From the IMG/VR virus record IMGVR_UViG_3300035698_013279, positions 1 through 28,883 of that record: a stretch of DNA of 28,883 bases; one strand, written 5' to 3'. The translations under genes were made by a program, and so were the position numbers. Source of the stretch: a virus. The notes beneath the pieces were generated by a model. That model was not told the DNA's origin and did no database searches. It saw only the letters and a program-made list of their open reading frames with translations. Within the stretch, counting starts at the first letter, position 1, and each line of letters opens with the position of its first letter. Of this stretch, positions 1-8,513 are shown piece after piece.

Positions 1-642
1 CCATTCAGTGTGGTCCTCGAAGCCCTCGAACACGCGCCACGCATTAACTATTTTATCGTAAGAAATAGAATTGGTACCATGAATTTTATCTGCGCCATCG
101 ACGGCTATTCCAGTGGTCGGGCCTACACCCATCATACCCGTAGCAGATTCAAAGCCCTCAATCAAATCTCCCGCGCTCTCAGACTCATCTAGGGTGAGCA
201 CTACCTTGCTAACGTCCGTAACTGAGGAGAGATATGCATCAACATATAGAAATTCAGAAGCAGAAAGGTCTAAAGACACTCCTGGCTTCCAGATAGCTCC
301 ACCGACTCTATCAGTAGCATCTTTATCGAAAGTTACTGCTGACGATCCTTCTTGATACTCAATAGCTTCATCAGCTGGTGCTGATGCTCCTGCATCTTCA
401 GTGAAATCGCCATGAGTTTCAAAATCTTCTTGAGGGGTATTGCCCTTATCAAATTTAGTAGCTCCAACACCTTGTTGATGATCAGATGCCTCAGTAGATA
501 AGGTTATAGCATCCTTATAAGCAATCCAATCAGCGTGACTATCAAATGACTCCATTAGATGAGACGTATCTAAATCCATCTCAAGTAAAACAAGCGGTCT
601 CGCACCTGAAGGCTTGGTAATCTCATCATCAAATGTGGACAT
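1..642 (-). CDS. Minor tail protein, C-terminus beyond window (partial)
   Basis: An open frame of 214 codons with no stop starts at ATG 642 and runs off the left edge. It begins MSTFDDEITKPSG. Its start overlaps the stop of the upstream distal-tail gene by one base (TAATG), so it is translationally coupled. The visible part is acidic and low in Cys, with alternating beta-type stretches such as SSAVTFDKDATD, EFLYVDAYLSS and SKVVLTLDES. These resemble the beta-sandwich (lectin or LamG-like) folds common in phage adhesion proteins, but no family is certain. Position after tape measure and distal-tail genes makes a tail-tip, fibre or adhesin subunit most likely. The tail-protein call is inference from position. 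Confidence 0.7.
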   Translation of the reverse strand, partial: MSTFDDEITKPSGARPLVLLEMDLDTSHLMESFDSHADWIAYKDAITLSTEASDHQQGVGATKFDKGNTPQEDFETHGDFTEDAGASAPADEAIEYQEGSSAVTFDKDATDRVGGAIWKPGVSLDLSASEFLYVDAYLSSVTDVSKVVLTLDESESAGDLIEGFESATGMMGVGPTTGIAVDGADKIHGTNSISYDKIVNAWRVFEGFEDHTEW

Positions 643-1454
643 TATGAATCATCCAATTCTACCGCAAAAGGTAAGGCTTTACAAGTCATACCAGTGACAT
701 TATTCAGACCCTCGAATTTGAAAATCCTTTCGACTTGATCTTTCAACTTCCCATAGATGGAACGACCTAGATTATCGTCCGGGTTCCACATGAGAATTAT
801 GGGGTACTCTGAACCTTCAGCGTTATCATAGAGATCCAAAATCTCATCCATGGTAGTATCTGTAATTCCTGGGTTTCGGAAATCAATTTTATTGATTTCT
901 CTGAGCTTATTGAATTTATAGGACCAGATCATCCCATAATCAGTTTCATGTTTTACGTTTTTATACGTAGATTTTTCTTTCAGGCCCCAATTGAAGTTCT
1001 GAGTGAATTCAATGTAATCACCCAACACTACCTCGCCAATGTATGGGTAGTTAGCATTCGAGGCATCTTCAATACGAAGTTCCCAATACCGATTAGTGTT
1101 ATTAGCTGGTATCAAAATGTATATCTCATTTTCAGCCCACGTCACTGATAAGTTCAGGTCAATAGAACTGAATGAATCGTTATCATCATTTACTAGGGTT
1201 ATAGTAGCTGTAGACGAAAGACTATGACCAATCAAACCTAGTATTGTACACTTTTGCGATGATGTAAAATCAATAGTAACTTTATTCCCAGTCTTAGAAG
1301 AAAACCTGATTGGTAAACTCGGAATACGATTACTTAGATTGGCCACTGGGAAGGACGAATCTTCATTGGTCATTACTGCTGAAGTAGCACTGGCTGCAAG
1401 TTTATTGAAACCTTGACTGAGACTTCCGTAATCTACGATGTAACTCAAGTTCAT
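642..1454 (-). CDS. Distal-tail / minor tail protein
   Basis: This 270-residue beta-rich protein follows the tape measure gene, where siphophages encode the distal tail protein that caps the tube and holds the adsorption apparatus. Residues about 35-145 read like a discoidin-type sandwich (KVTIDFTSSQKCTILGLIGHS, then RYWELRIEDASN). The GEVVLGDYIEFTQNFNWGL segment followed by a charged RxIxxIDF stretch is typical of minor tail proteins of this kind. The start ATG at 1454 has a GAGAG ribosome site and lies 13 bases past the palindrome at 1468-1482, which would be the last structured element of the leader. Exact family unverified; the position argument is strong. Confidence 0.68.
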   Translation of the reverse strand: MNLSYIVDYGSLSQGFNKLAASATSAVMTNEDSSFPVANLSNRIPSLPIRFSSKTGNKVTIDFTSSQKCTILGLIGHSLSSTATITLVNDDNDSFSSIDLNLSVTWAENEIYILIPANNTNRYWELRIEDASNANYPYIGEVVLGDYIEFTQNFNWGLKEKSTYKNVKHETDYGMIWSYKFNKLREINKIDFRNPGITDTTMDEILDLYDNAEGSEYPIILMWNPDDNLGRSIYGKLKDQVERIFKFEGLNNVTGMTCKALPFAVELDDS

Positions 1455-1467
1455 GATTATCTCTCAT

Positions 1468-1482
1468 TCTTACGGTGTAAGA
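1468..1482. promoter_or_regulatory. Dispersed palindrome TCTTAC-GGT-GTAAGA, copy 1
   Basis: A perfect 6-3-6 palindrome lies in the 35-base gap between the tape measure stop (1490) and the distal-tail start (1454). It is one of eight exact copies of TCTTACNNNGTAAGA in the window. It could be a DNA operator or an RNA hairpin with a 3-base loop just upstream of the ribosome site. Confidence 0.7.
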
Positions 1483-1489
1483 CTAACAA

Positions 1490-4400
1490 TTAAACTCCAG
1501 TCATGGCATCAGCATAAGCCGTTCGTGATTCGGCATTCATTGAGATCTCTTCCCGATTTCGAGGAGCTATCTTTTCAACATAGAATTCTTCAAATGAAGC
1601 TGCATCAATAGCACTTACATAGATGTAAGTATTTCCGCCGCCACTACTACCGCTGCCCATCTCTCCAACTAAACCTCTAACAGCATTTGAGGCTGAACTA
1701 TCTAGTACGATTTCATCAGGGCGCAAGGCTACATTAACTGAGTCTTGACCTGGAATGCCGCCGCCAAAACCTCCTAATGGAGATCCATTTGCGGCTCCGA
1801 ACATAGTAGTTCCACTGCCCCCTGCTGCATCGTCAGCGCCCCCTGTCATTGCTTTCAAACCAGTGTTAGCACCTAACTGGGCTCTACCCATCATAGCGAT
1901 TGCTTTAGATTCGGCGGCTGCTGCCAATGCACCGACCGGTCCTAAATGGGCTCCCCATGCTGCACCATTTGACCATGCTACTCCAGCAGCAGTGGCTATC
2001 TTAGCTTGAGCTGCCATCTTCGCAATGTTAACGCCTACTATATTACTGATGAGGTTTTGCATTTGAATTTTGATATAACTAGCGATCATTGACTTGGCCA
2101 TTGAGACGCCCATATCCTGGAAAATCTTCTTCATTGATTTACCAGACCCAAATGCACTGCCTACCATTTCATTCAAACCGTTTTCGAAGACATCGAAAAA
2201 TCCAACGAAAGTGTCTGCCCAGATTTGAGCTTCAGTCTGGAATGATTCGGTCATTAAACCGAGTTTGCCGATAAAGGCTTCTTCCATACCAACACCATCT
2301 ACATTACCAGCCATATCATAAAGGTTTTGAAATCCATCACGATAAGTTTGAACTATAGCCTCATTATGTTCTTCAAGGAGTTGTCTTTGTTCTTCCAAGT
2401 AAACGGGATCAAACATTTTAAACGCAGTGGCCATTGTTGCTATGCCATCAGATATATCAAACTCAGTAAAAACATTAGTTACCTCATCCATACCTCGTCT
2501 GACAGTATCAGCACCTTTTTGAAATAGATCACTCATCCCATCCCATCTGGCACCTTGAGCTATTTCTTCAATACCACTCATATCAATGATCTTTTTAAAG
2601 TCCTGAAATTCATTTGGATCAAATTTCGGAATAAAATTACTAAAATCTCTCGCTTTACCACTTGCCTCGAAATCATCAAATAAGTTATCAATAGTGAACA
2701 TACCTCGTCTGACAGTATCAGCGTTTTCTTTGAAGATGTCATCCATCATGCTCCAGCGCTTCGTCCTCGAAGCCTTATGAGCTATGTCAAAATTTGCTTG
2801 TTTTAATGCCATTGCTATTTCGTCTATTGTTCCTTCTCCAGAGTCAATGCCTCCAATCTCCATATCTTCAAATTCGTCTAGAACATTTACAAACTCGGCT
2901 TTAATATCTTCTTTTTGTTTGCCCGTTAAGAAATTCATCTTCCAAGATATATCGTATTCAAGCATCTCTACTTGATTTTTATGATCATCTTGGCGTTTCT
3001 TATCTGGTAAATTTTCCAAATCTCCTAAATCGCTCATATCGCGTAAAATTAGTTTCCCTATCTTAGTATTTGCAATACCATCATAGCTGTTTTTTACGTC
3101 CTGCTCCAATTTCTTTAAGTTCTTTTCAATATCCAAACCATCTTTTCTGATCGATTCAGCTAAATCATGTAATGGTTGAATTTTTTCTCTGGGACCGAAT
3201 AATTTCTCCATCCACCATAGTGAATTTTCTAGGTTTGAAAGATCGTAGCCCAATTTTTTGATGAGGGGGAAAATGGCTGTAAGTCCTGTTACAAGTCTCT
3301 TTCCCCAGGTATAAACTATTTCAATTATGGGGATCATACTTATTAATAGTTTCCCAACCTCTAATCTCATTTCAAGTAGGGCTTTTTTGATATCAAAGGC
3401 TTCTTCTTCTATATCTCCTAAAGATTTATTGATGTCAGAGTTAACACCGATCCATTTCAAGAATGCTCCCAGTAATTCATTGGTTGCAGTAATGAGCAAT
3501 ACTATTTGAGGCTCGAACTTAGCATAGAGGAATTTCCACAGAGTATCCATCTGCGCTTTAAATAAATCAATCTGACCAGACAGCTCAAGGAATTGTCGTC
3601 CATATACCTCTAACTGTTTAGTTTGATCCTCATATATCTCTTCAGCTTTTTTGTTAATATCTAAACCATCACGAGTAGCTTGAACTAATTTTGCGATATA
3701 ACCACCAAAGCGTTTACCAAACAAAGCAATGGCATCATCAGCGTTTTCAGAAGCAAATCCTATATCTGCAAATAATTGAATAACATCACCAAAGCTGCGA
3801 TTGGCACTTACTTTAATATCATCCATTTCTATCTTGTATTTTTTAAGAACCACGCGACCCTTTTTAGTTACTTCGTTGAGTGCTGCTAATGACCGTCTAA
3901 ATACAGTACCAGCAGTAGAGGCTTGTAAACCTAAATCCCTGAATGACATGATGACTGAAAGGGTCTGTTCAAAGGACTGGCCAAATGCAGCACCAGCAGC
4001 ACCGGCGTATGCAAAGGCTTTCTCCAATGATTCGAAACTCATTCTCGATTTGAAAATAGCATTTGAAAATCCAGACGTAACTCTCCAACCCTCTTCGGCA
4101 GTCATGTTGTATGCTCGGAGAGCGCCAGTGATAAGAGTAGTAGCCCTATTCATATTAGTCTGGGCCACTTTGGCGAAGGTAGCAGCAGGTACAAACAATT
4201 GTACTGATTCAGTAGCATTGAAACCAGCACGAGAAAACTCTTCCATTCCTTTAGCGGCATCCTTCATCATGATGCCAAGGAAAGTTCCAGCTTGTGCTAT
4301 GTCATAAATGATCTGAGTCTGTACCTCTAGAATAGAAGATGCTCCAACAGCAACTCGATTAAACTCAGCATATTTTTTCGTGTATTCGACAAAAGCTGAA

Positions 4401-4678
4401 ACAAGATCTTTAATTCCTTGAATAACAAACTTAGCTGCTGCACTGATAAGATCAAAGACTTTTTTCAGTGCATATAAACCAACAAGTCCTATTACTATCT
4501 TCGCGGCCATGTCCTTCATCTCTTTAGTGAAAGACATGATGAAACCAACAGCTTTGCCTAAGCTACCCGAGAGCAAACCCAGACCACGGGCCATACCAGT
4601 AAAAGATTTTAGAACTTTGGCTTCACCTTTGGTAATGAAACCGAATACTAAGTTTGTCTCTCGGACTGTAGCTGCCAT
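1490..4678 (-). CDS. Tail tape measure protein
   Basis: At 1062 residues this is the longest gene here. It sets tail length and is threaded inside the tube before genome delivery. Hydrophobic segments lie at about residues 31-50 and 57-86. A TP901-type core follows (about 100-290, with FSRAGFNATESVQLFVPAA and a run of Ala-rich helices). Another hydrophobic stretch lies near 438-470. The Gly-rich C-terminal region has the GQDSVNVALRPDEIVLD motif usual near tape measure C-termini. Residues about 637-776 contain a duplicated 70-residue unit, each copy carrying ADTVRRGM (residues 653 and 723). The start overlaps the upstream chaperone stop by one base (TAATG). Confidence 0.93.
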   Translation of the reverse strand: MAATVRETNLVFGFITKGEAKVLKSFTGMARGLGLLSGSLGKAVGFIMSFTKEMKDMAAKIVIGLVGLYALKKVFDLISAAAKFVIQGIKDLVSAFVEYTKKYAEFNRVAVGASSILEVQTQIIYDIAQAGTFLGIMMKDAAKGMEEFSRAGFNATESVQLFVPAATFAKVAQTNMNRATTLITGALRAYNMTAEEGWRVTSGFSNAIFKSRMSFESLEKAFAYAGAAGAAFGQSFEQTLSVIMSFRDLGLQASTAGTVFRRSLAALNEVTKKGRVVLKKYKIEMDDIKVSANRSFGDVIQLFADIGFASENADDAIALFGKRFGGYIAKLVQATRDGLDINKKAEEIYEDQTKQLEVYGRQFLELSGQIDLFKAQMDTLWKFLYAKFEPQIVLLITATNELLGAFLKWIGVNSDINKSLGDIEEEAFDIKKALLEMRLEVGKLLISMIPIIEIVYTWGKRLVTGLTAIFPLIKKLGYDLSNLENSLWWMEKLFGPREKIQPLHDLAESIRKDGLDIEKNLKKLEQDVKNSYDGIANTKIGKLILRDMSDLGDLENLPDKKRQDDHKNQVEMLEYDISWKMNFLTGKQKEDIKAEFVNVLDEFEDMEIGGIDSGEGTIDEIAMALKQANFDIAHKASRTKRWSMMDDIFKENADTVRRGMFTIDNLFDDFEASGKARDFSNFIPKFDPNEFQDFKKIIDMSGIEEIAQGARWDGMSDLFQKGADTVRRGMDEVTNVFTEFDISDGIATMATAFKMFDPVYLEEQRQLLEEHNEAIVQTYRDGFQNLYDMAGNVDGVGMEEAFIGKLGLMTESFQTEAQIWADTFVGFFDVFENGLNEMVGSAFGSGKSMKKIFQDMGVSMAKSMIASYIKIQMQNLISNIVGVNIAKMAAQAKIATAAGVAWSNGAAWGAHLGPVGALAAAAESKAIAMMGRAQLGANTGLKAMTGGADDAAGGSGTTMFGAANGSPLGGFGGGIPGQDSVNVALRPDEIVLDSSASNAVRGLVGEMGSGSSGGGNTYIYVSAIDAASFEEFYVEKIAPRNREEISMNAESRTAYADAMTGV
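2489..2722 (-). repeat. Internal duplication in tape measure gene (210-bp spacing)
   Basis: The same 24 bases, encoding ADTVRRGM, occur at 2489-2512 and at 2699-2722, exactly 210 bases (70 codons) apart. The flanking protein is similar too: RWSMMDDIFKENADTVRRGM versus RWDGMSDLFQKGADTVRRGM, with FDP downstream in both. The outer parts have diverged, so this is an older in-frame duplication with a conserved centre. Confidence 0.75.
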
Positions 4679-5124
4679 TATCTTCTCTTTTTCATGTCAC
4701 TCAAATTGCGTTTTGAAGGCGTTCCATACTTACCATGAATCACTATCTCTTTTTTATCTTTCTCCATCTTTATCTTGTTCTTGTAATCTTGAGAGTCCAT
4801 CAACTCTTTGATTAGAGCCTCTAAGTACTGCAACGTCTCAATGAACAAGTTTGGTTGTTGATATAGCGATCCTGGAAAAGGGAGGTGGTTAGTGGTCTTA
4901 TACAATTGGAACATTTCATAAAGCTCCACAGCCTCATCAGTGACCAATCGTTGAGGACACCTCGGAAGAAAAGTGATAGGGAGATAAGGATCAACTGCCG
5001 ATATTTCGAAGTTCTCACCTTGATCTCCCTCACAATTTCTTGCTTTCTGTTGAAACTCAGTACAATTCTCGCAGTCGTATTTGCGAGGCTTGCCCGAGAT
5101 AGCAACATAGACAAGCGCCTTCAA
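4678..5124 (-). CDS. Tail assembly chaperone, downstream (T-like) frame
   Basis: This 148-codon frame lies between the first chaperone and the tape measure, where lambda encodes gpT. The only start near the beginning is a TTG without a good ribosome site. The frame is open upstream through ATA-GCG and joins the preceding gene in the -1 frame at the A-AAA-AAA heptamer (5130-5136). It is therefore probably made only as the C-terminal half of a roughly 279-residue fusion. It holds a Cys cluster (YDCENC, then ARNCEGD and FLPRCP at about residues 18-53) that could bind zinc, and a basic C-terminus. Chaperone function is inferred from position and frame arrangement. Confidence 0.72.
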   Translation of the reverse strand: MKALVYVAISGKPRKYDCENCTEFQQKARNCEGDQGENFEISAVDPYLPITFLPRCPQRLVTDEAVELYEMFQLYKTTNHLPFPGSLYQQPNLFIETLQYLEALIKELMDSQDYKNKIKMEKDKKEIVIHGKYGTPSKRNLSDMKKRR

Positions 5125-5126
5125 CG

Positions 5127-5516
5127 CTATTTTTTTCCGTCATCAAGAACCGAATGGTCCTGAATCGCTTCCAATACGTCATCAACCAAAGCACCCGGTG
5201 CCATATCGTAAAACTGAGCTACTGTAGGTTGTTCAATCAATTCACTCGTTGCTATATCTCTAATTGAGCAGTTAACAACCTTAACAATATGTTTCAACGC
5301 AATATCCCTTTGAATCTCAAGGGCATTACTAGAAATCTCACTCGTCTTGCGATTGATCCTAGTCCTCGACTTCTTACCAAACTTGTTCTGACTAGATTTG
5401 CTAAGAGGCCGAATCCATACCACTATTTGTTCGCTCTCAGGGAGAGAGCGATTATCCAGATAGTCTGGGACATAGGGGATACCAATATCCACGTTTTCGT
5501 AATACTTAACTTCCAT
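5127..5516 (-). CDS. Tail assembly chaperone, upstream (G-like) frame
   Basis: This 129-residue protein lies between the tail tube and tape measure genes, the position of lambda gpG, which coats the tape measure protein during tail assembly. It begins MEVKYYENVDIGIPYVPDY. The middle holds IVVWIRPLS and a basic linker, and the C-terminus is helical and acidic (ALVDDVLEAIQDHSVLDDGKK). It ends GGA-AAA-AAA-TAG, a slippery heptamer directly before the stop, so a fraction of ribosomes should shift -1 into the next frame. No sequence family is recognised; the assignment rests on position, size and the frameshift site. Confidence 0.78.
   Translation of the reverse strand: MEVKYYENVDIGIPYVPDYLDNRSLPESEQIVVWIRPLSKSSQNKFGKKSRTRINRKTSEISSNALEIQRDIALKHIVKVVNCSIRDIATSELIEQPTVAQFYDMAPGALVDDVLEAIQDHSVLDDGKK
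5130..5136 (-). promoter_or_regulatory. Predicted -1 ribosomal frameshift site A-AAA-AAA
   Basis: Seven consecutive A (minus strand) are read as GG(A AAA AAA) immediately before TAG at 5129-5127. This fits the X-XXY-YYZ rule. Slipping back one base continues as ATA GCG TTG AAG GCG, the frame of the 4678-5124 chaperone. G/GT frameshifting between tail tube and tape measure genes is widely conserved in long-tailed phages. Confidence 0.8.
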
Positions 5517-5543
5517 TTTACTGCCTCGTTTCTGTTACAACCA

Positions 5544-6704
5544 TTAAGAGCATGAAATGGTAATCTCGTCTTCGCCCGTACTACCAAATGCTCGACCTTC
5601 AAATGCCATTGTTACGTTTTCTTGTTCTGGGAATTCCAGCAAACCACTAGTTACTGTGAACTTACAATACAGCATGGTAAGCGTCACTATATTACCCACT
5701 GCCGTTCCCAGTGTTGCGACTATTGGTTTACTGATGTTATCATCGACCCAACCTACTTTTTCACCATAGCCACGATGGGCTCGCGTATTCATAGTGAAGC
5801 TAACTTCACGAGGTGCTGAGGAAACATAACCAATAGCGCTTTCGCTTCCAAAGACATCGTTCAGCATACCCACTTGGTTATTAATGGTTACTTCAAAGGA
5901 ACTGAAATGCATCGCATCCCCGTCTACAGTAATTGAGCCACCAGTACAAGGAATTGGTGAACCCGAAGTACTTGCAGTCGGGAAGTAAGGAAGAAGAACA
6001 GCAGCATCAGCGGCATCACCAGTGAGAGCTGAAACTGTCATAGCTCCGGTTGTTTGATTGATAGCTGTGATTTCATAACCGGCTCCACCGTTAGTGTCAG
6101 TGCCAATTTTAACAACAGAGTGAACTCTGAAGTTATAAACATCAGCAGCGGCAACATTAATCGTAGTAGCACCACTTGCGGCAGAAGCAGAAAGAGTAGC
6201 CCGATGAGTATGAATAAAGTCTTTAGCGTTACCACTATATTCAACTTCAATAGCTTCTTCGCCCTGAACTCTGATCGTCATCTGGTTAACAACAGCTCCA
6301 TAAATGGACTGTGCATATTCACCAGAGATACGATGCATGGAAAAGCTCTTAGTAATATCTTTCGCAAGGCTATAGTCTACAGTTGATCCTGGAGTAGCCA
6401 CTGTGCCAAAGACAGCTTCAATCAAAGCACTGTCATCTTGTTCAGTTCCAGCAACACCACTGGGATTCCAATACTCAGTGATGGTATATTCAGTAGCACG
6501 TTTACGTTCAATCTGCTCTAACACAGATCGTGTTCCGTTCTTGTCTGCTCTAGGAACTCTGTCATGTGTGTTATTAAAAGCTGACGTTTTAATAACAATA
6601 GCATGAGCAGCGGTCGGCTTGACGAACGTTCCGAACGTAACCTCGGGGCTCGCATAGAATTGTTCCTCTGCGCCAACGGGAATGTTAAAGTTACTGTCGC
6701 TCAT
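5544..6704 (-). CDS. Major tail (tube) protein
   Basis: This 386-residue protein forms the tail tube. The N-terminal half has the look of tube subunits (EQFYASPEVTFGTFVKP, then a long beta-rich body). Residues about 165-245 (TLSASAASGATTINVAAADV, then YEITAINQTTGAMTVS) form a beta-rich stretch of the kind found as surface-exposed insertions in tube and adhesion proteins. The C-terminal part (DGDAMHFSSFEVTINNQV, FTMNTRAHRGYGEKVG) resumes the tube fold. It sits directly upstream of the chaperone pair, as expected. It should be one of the two most abundant virion proteins. Confidence 0.85.
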   Translation of the reverse strand: MSDSNFNIPVGAEEQFYASPEVTFGTFVKPTAAHAIVIKTSAFNNTHDRVPRADKNGTRSVLEQIERKRATEYTITEYWNPSGVAGTEQDDSALIEAVFGTVATPGSTVDYSLAKDITKSFSMHRISGEYAQSIYGAVVNQMTIRVQGEEAIEVEYSGNAKDFIHTHRATLSASAASGATTINVAAADVYNFRVHSVVKIGTDTNGGAGYEITAINQTTGAMTVSALTGDAADAAVLLPYFPTASTSGSPIPCTGGSITVDGDAMHFSSFEVTINNQVGMLNDVFGSESAIGYVSSAPREVSFTMNTRAHRGYGEKVGWVDDNISKPIVATLGTAVGNIVTLTMLYCKFTVTSGLLEFPEQENVTMAFEGRAFGSTGEDEITISCS

Positions 6705-6933
6705 CGGATTTCACCTTTCTTTTTTTAGTCAACTTTCGAGGAGCGAGTACTAAGTTCTCACTTTTAGCATCGAGAGCTGGGTATTCGTAGACTGGATTCC
6801 AATCTTTGTTTGTTTCGTAATGAGCAGCATCGTCCAGTGCCATCTCAATTTCATCGTCCTTTTTAACTACACCGTATTTGCCAATTCGCAGACTCTTCTT
6901 TCCGGTGTATTTCATCTTACGTGTTCGGAGCAT
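6691..6933 (-). CDS. Small basic protein between tail terminator and tail tube
   Basis: This 80-residue protein has lysine-rich ends (MLRTRKMKYTGKKSLRIGKY, then LAPRKLTKKRKVKSDERQ). I prefer ATG 6933 over the TTG three bases upstream because GAGG lies seven bases before it. It overlaps the preceding gene by 17 bases and the tail tube gene by 14. No family is recognised. Small genes at this place in other phages encode connector or tail-completion accessory proteins, which is the best guess. Confidence 0.65.
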   Translation of the reverse strand: MLRTRKMKYTGKKSLRIGKYGVVKKDDEIEMALDDAAHYETNKDWNPVYEYPALDAKSENLVLAPRKLTKKRKVKSDERQ

Positions 6934-7393
6934 CAAAATACCTCACTTCCACTGTAACTTCGGCCATAGTAAGAGGACTCCTTGTACCTTTATCAGTTGA
7001 TTCTCTTGCAATCTTCCAGTATTGAACCAAATTGTCAGTGCCATCATTTAGATGAGGGTTTAGATCAGCAAGCATATTTAAGTCCTGTAAAAATTCAAAG
7101 AACTTATCAACTCCTGGATCAGATTCGCTGCGATCATCACAACAAAAGAGTAACGCAAAAGTGCCTCTACAATCTTTAACTTTAGTTACCCCCACATCGT
7201 GAGTTCCATTTGCATAACTAACGTGACACGAAGGAACTTGATTATAAGTAGTCCATTTCAATGCGTTCTTGAAAATAGCATTACTTGAAAAGTTCGTAAC
7301 ATAATCACTACCAGCAATCATCTTCTTTAACTCAGTGATGATCTGGTTCAGTATCTTCTTTAGTTTAGAAACGTTTCTAGCCAAGACGTTCAC
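6917..7393 (-). CDS. Probable tail terminator / tail completion protein
   Basis: This 158-residue alpha/beta protein lies between the virion-morphogenesis gene and the tail tube, the usual place of the tail terminator that caps the tube end and docks it to the head. It starts with a helix (VSKLKKILNQIITELKKMI) and ends in a beta strand (MAEVTVEVRYFDAP), as tail terminators do. It begins at GTG 7393. A TTG at 7384 is an alternative start, better spaced from the GGGGTGA ribosome site. The gene overlaps the previous one by 17 bases. The assignment is by position and secondary-structure pattern, not by a recognised motif. Confidence 0.62.
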   Translation of the reverse strand: MNVLARNVSKLKKILNQIITELKKMIAGSDYVTNFSSNAIFKNALKWTTYNQVPSCHVSYANGTHDVGVTKVKDCRGTFALLFCCDDRSESDPGVDKFFEFLQDLNMLADLNPHLNDGTDNLVQYWKIARESTDKGTRSPLTMAEVTVEVRYFDAPNT

Positions 7394-8003
7394 CCCAATA
7401 GTTCAGCATATGATTCTGGGCTATATTAATAGCCTCGTATATCTCTTTAGGACCCCACCATAACGACGCCCTTTGCGGTAAGACTTTACCCTTCCAGCCC
7501 CGCATATTACTCTGAATGACTCTTTTACCAGGATCATCATATTCATGGACAACCTGGGGCAATCTAGAACCAATAACAATACGTTTCTTTCCTTTAGCCT
7601 TCGGAGTAAATCTGTGAGAGGTATTACTAAGGCTCATCAGATCAGCAAAGTAATTTCCAGAGGCCATCATGATATCAGAGAAACTAGCAGCTCTGCTTCC
7701 CCCTCCACGTTTGCCGCCTATACGTGCCAAACCTCTTTGTATTTTAAAGTACTGACTAACTTCAGTATTGCTTTTCCATTTTTTCCCACCAGGATTTTGT
7801 GTTTTCTGAAAATGGTTATATATCATCTCACGCATCATAGCTTGAATGTCTTCAAATGCTGGAGTCATATCTATTTCACGAAAAAATCGTTCAGGGCTAT
7901 TAAGCAACTGACTCATTGGATGGGTAGGATTATTCAAATCGGATATAAAATATAAATTCAATATCCCAGTATCACCGCTAATTATGTCAGGCATTAATTT
8001 CAT
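7377..8003 (-). CDS. Phage virion morphogenesis protein (head-tail connection)
   Basis: This 208-residue basic protein resembles the Mu gpG-type virion morphogenesis family. Features include an N-terminal helical region ending in the NPGGKKWKSNTEVSQYFKIQ segment, a Gly/Arg-rich turn (RIGGKRGGGSRAASF), the region SGNYFADLMSLSN where this family has its 'G.L..S' motif, and a beta hairpin with IVIGSRLPQVVHEYDDPGKR. The C-terminus is helical. It follows the DUF1320 connector gene, the order found in Mu-like head modules. Members help complete the head neck before tail joining. Confidence 0.72.
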   Translation of the reverse strand: MKLMPDIISGDTGILNLYFISDLNNPTHPMSQLLNSPERFFREIDMTPAFEDIQAMMREMIYNHFQKTQNPGGKKWKSNTEVSQYFKIQRGLARIGGKRGGGSRAASFSDIMMASGNYFADLMSLSNTSHRFTPKAKGKKRIVIGSRLPQVVHEYDDPGKRVIQSNMRGWKGKVLPQRASLWWGPKEIYEAINIAQNHMLNYWGERLG

Positions 8004-8018
8004 TTTTAACCTTAAAGA

Positions 8019-8513
8019 TTAACTTGGAAGAGTGGTCTCAGCGTCGTCTCTGTCGTCTTCGATATCATCCAGGAGGTTGCCGTCAACACCCCATTCGGTT
8101 TCATGGTCTACATCAAAGACTCGTTGATAATCTTCATCGGCAGCTTTATCATAAACTCGGGAAGTCTCTCCTTGTATGGCAGTAACACCTGAAAGAGCTA
8201 GTTTGCCACTGGCAAGCTTCTCTAGCATTTTCATAGCCTTTTTATATCGATCATCTACTAGTTCAAAAGGATTTACTACACTGCCACCTAATACATTATC
8301 AACAACAATATAATAGGTAGCAATTTCTTCAGAGAGAGATCTGATAATGTTTGGGATGGGAGCTGATAAAGGAACTGAGTAGCGCGACCCGAGATGCATA
8401 TCAACCATTGCATCTGCCTTATCCATAGCCTCTTCGATATTTGTATTTGCCAAGTCGGCTACGGCAATATTACTCATGCGTACACGCATTCGAGCCACGC
8501 TACTGTATGACAT
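8019..8513 (-). CDS. DUF1320-like head-tail connector (Mu gp36 type)
   Basis: This 164-residue protein has the family pattern of a small helical connector: IEEAMDKADAMVDMHLGSRY then SVPLSAPIPNIIRSLSEEIA and TYYIVVDNV, matching the 'A...iD.yL..RY.lPL...P..l....diA.y' signature. The C-terminal 45 residues are acidic and Asp-rich. Such proteins form the ring below the portal. The start overlaps the previous gene's stop by one base (TAATG). Confidence 0.8.
   Translation of the reverse strand: MSYSSVARMRVRMSNIAVADLANTNIEEAMDKADAMVDMHLGSRYSVPLSAPIPNIIRSLSEEIATYYIVVDNVLGGSVVNPFELVDDRYKKAMKMLEKLASGKLALSGVTAIQGETSRVYDKAADEDYQRVFDVDHETEWGVDGNLLDDIEDDRDDAETTLPS

Noticed and set aside
1613-1630. ACTTACAT-AG-ATGTAAGT palindrome as another copy of the dispersed site
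   Set aside because: CTTAC and GTAAG are six bases apart rather than three, and it lies inside the tape measure coding sequence. Probably chance.
3801-4307. A 168-codon open frame antisense to the tape measure gene
   Set aside because: The protein is composed of Ser/Ala/Val-rich shadow sequence, there is no ribosome site, and the sense gene is strongly supported.
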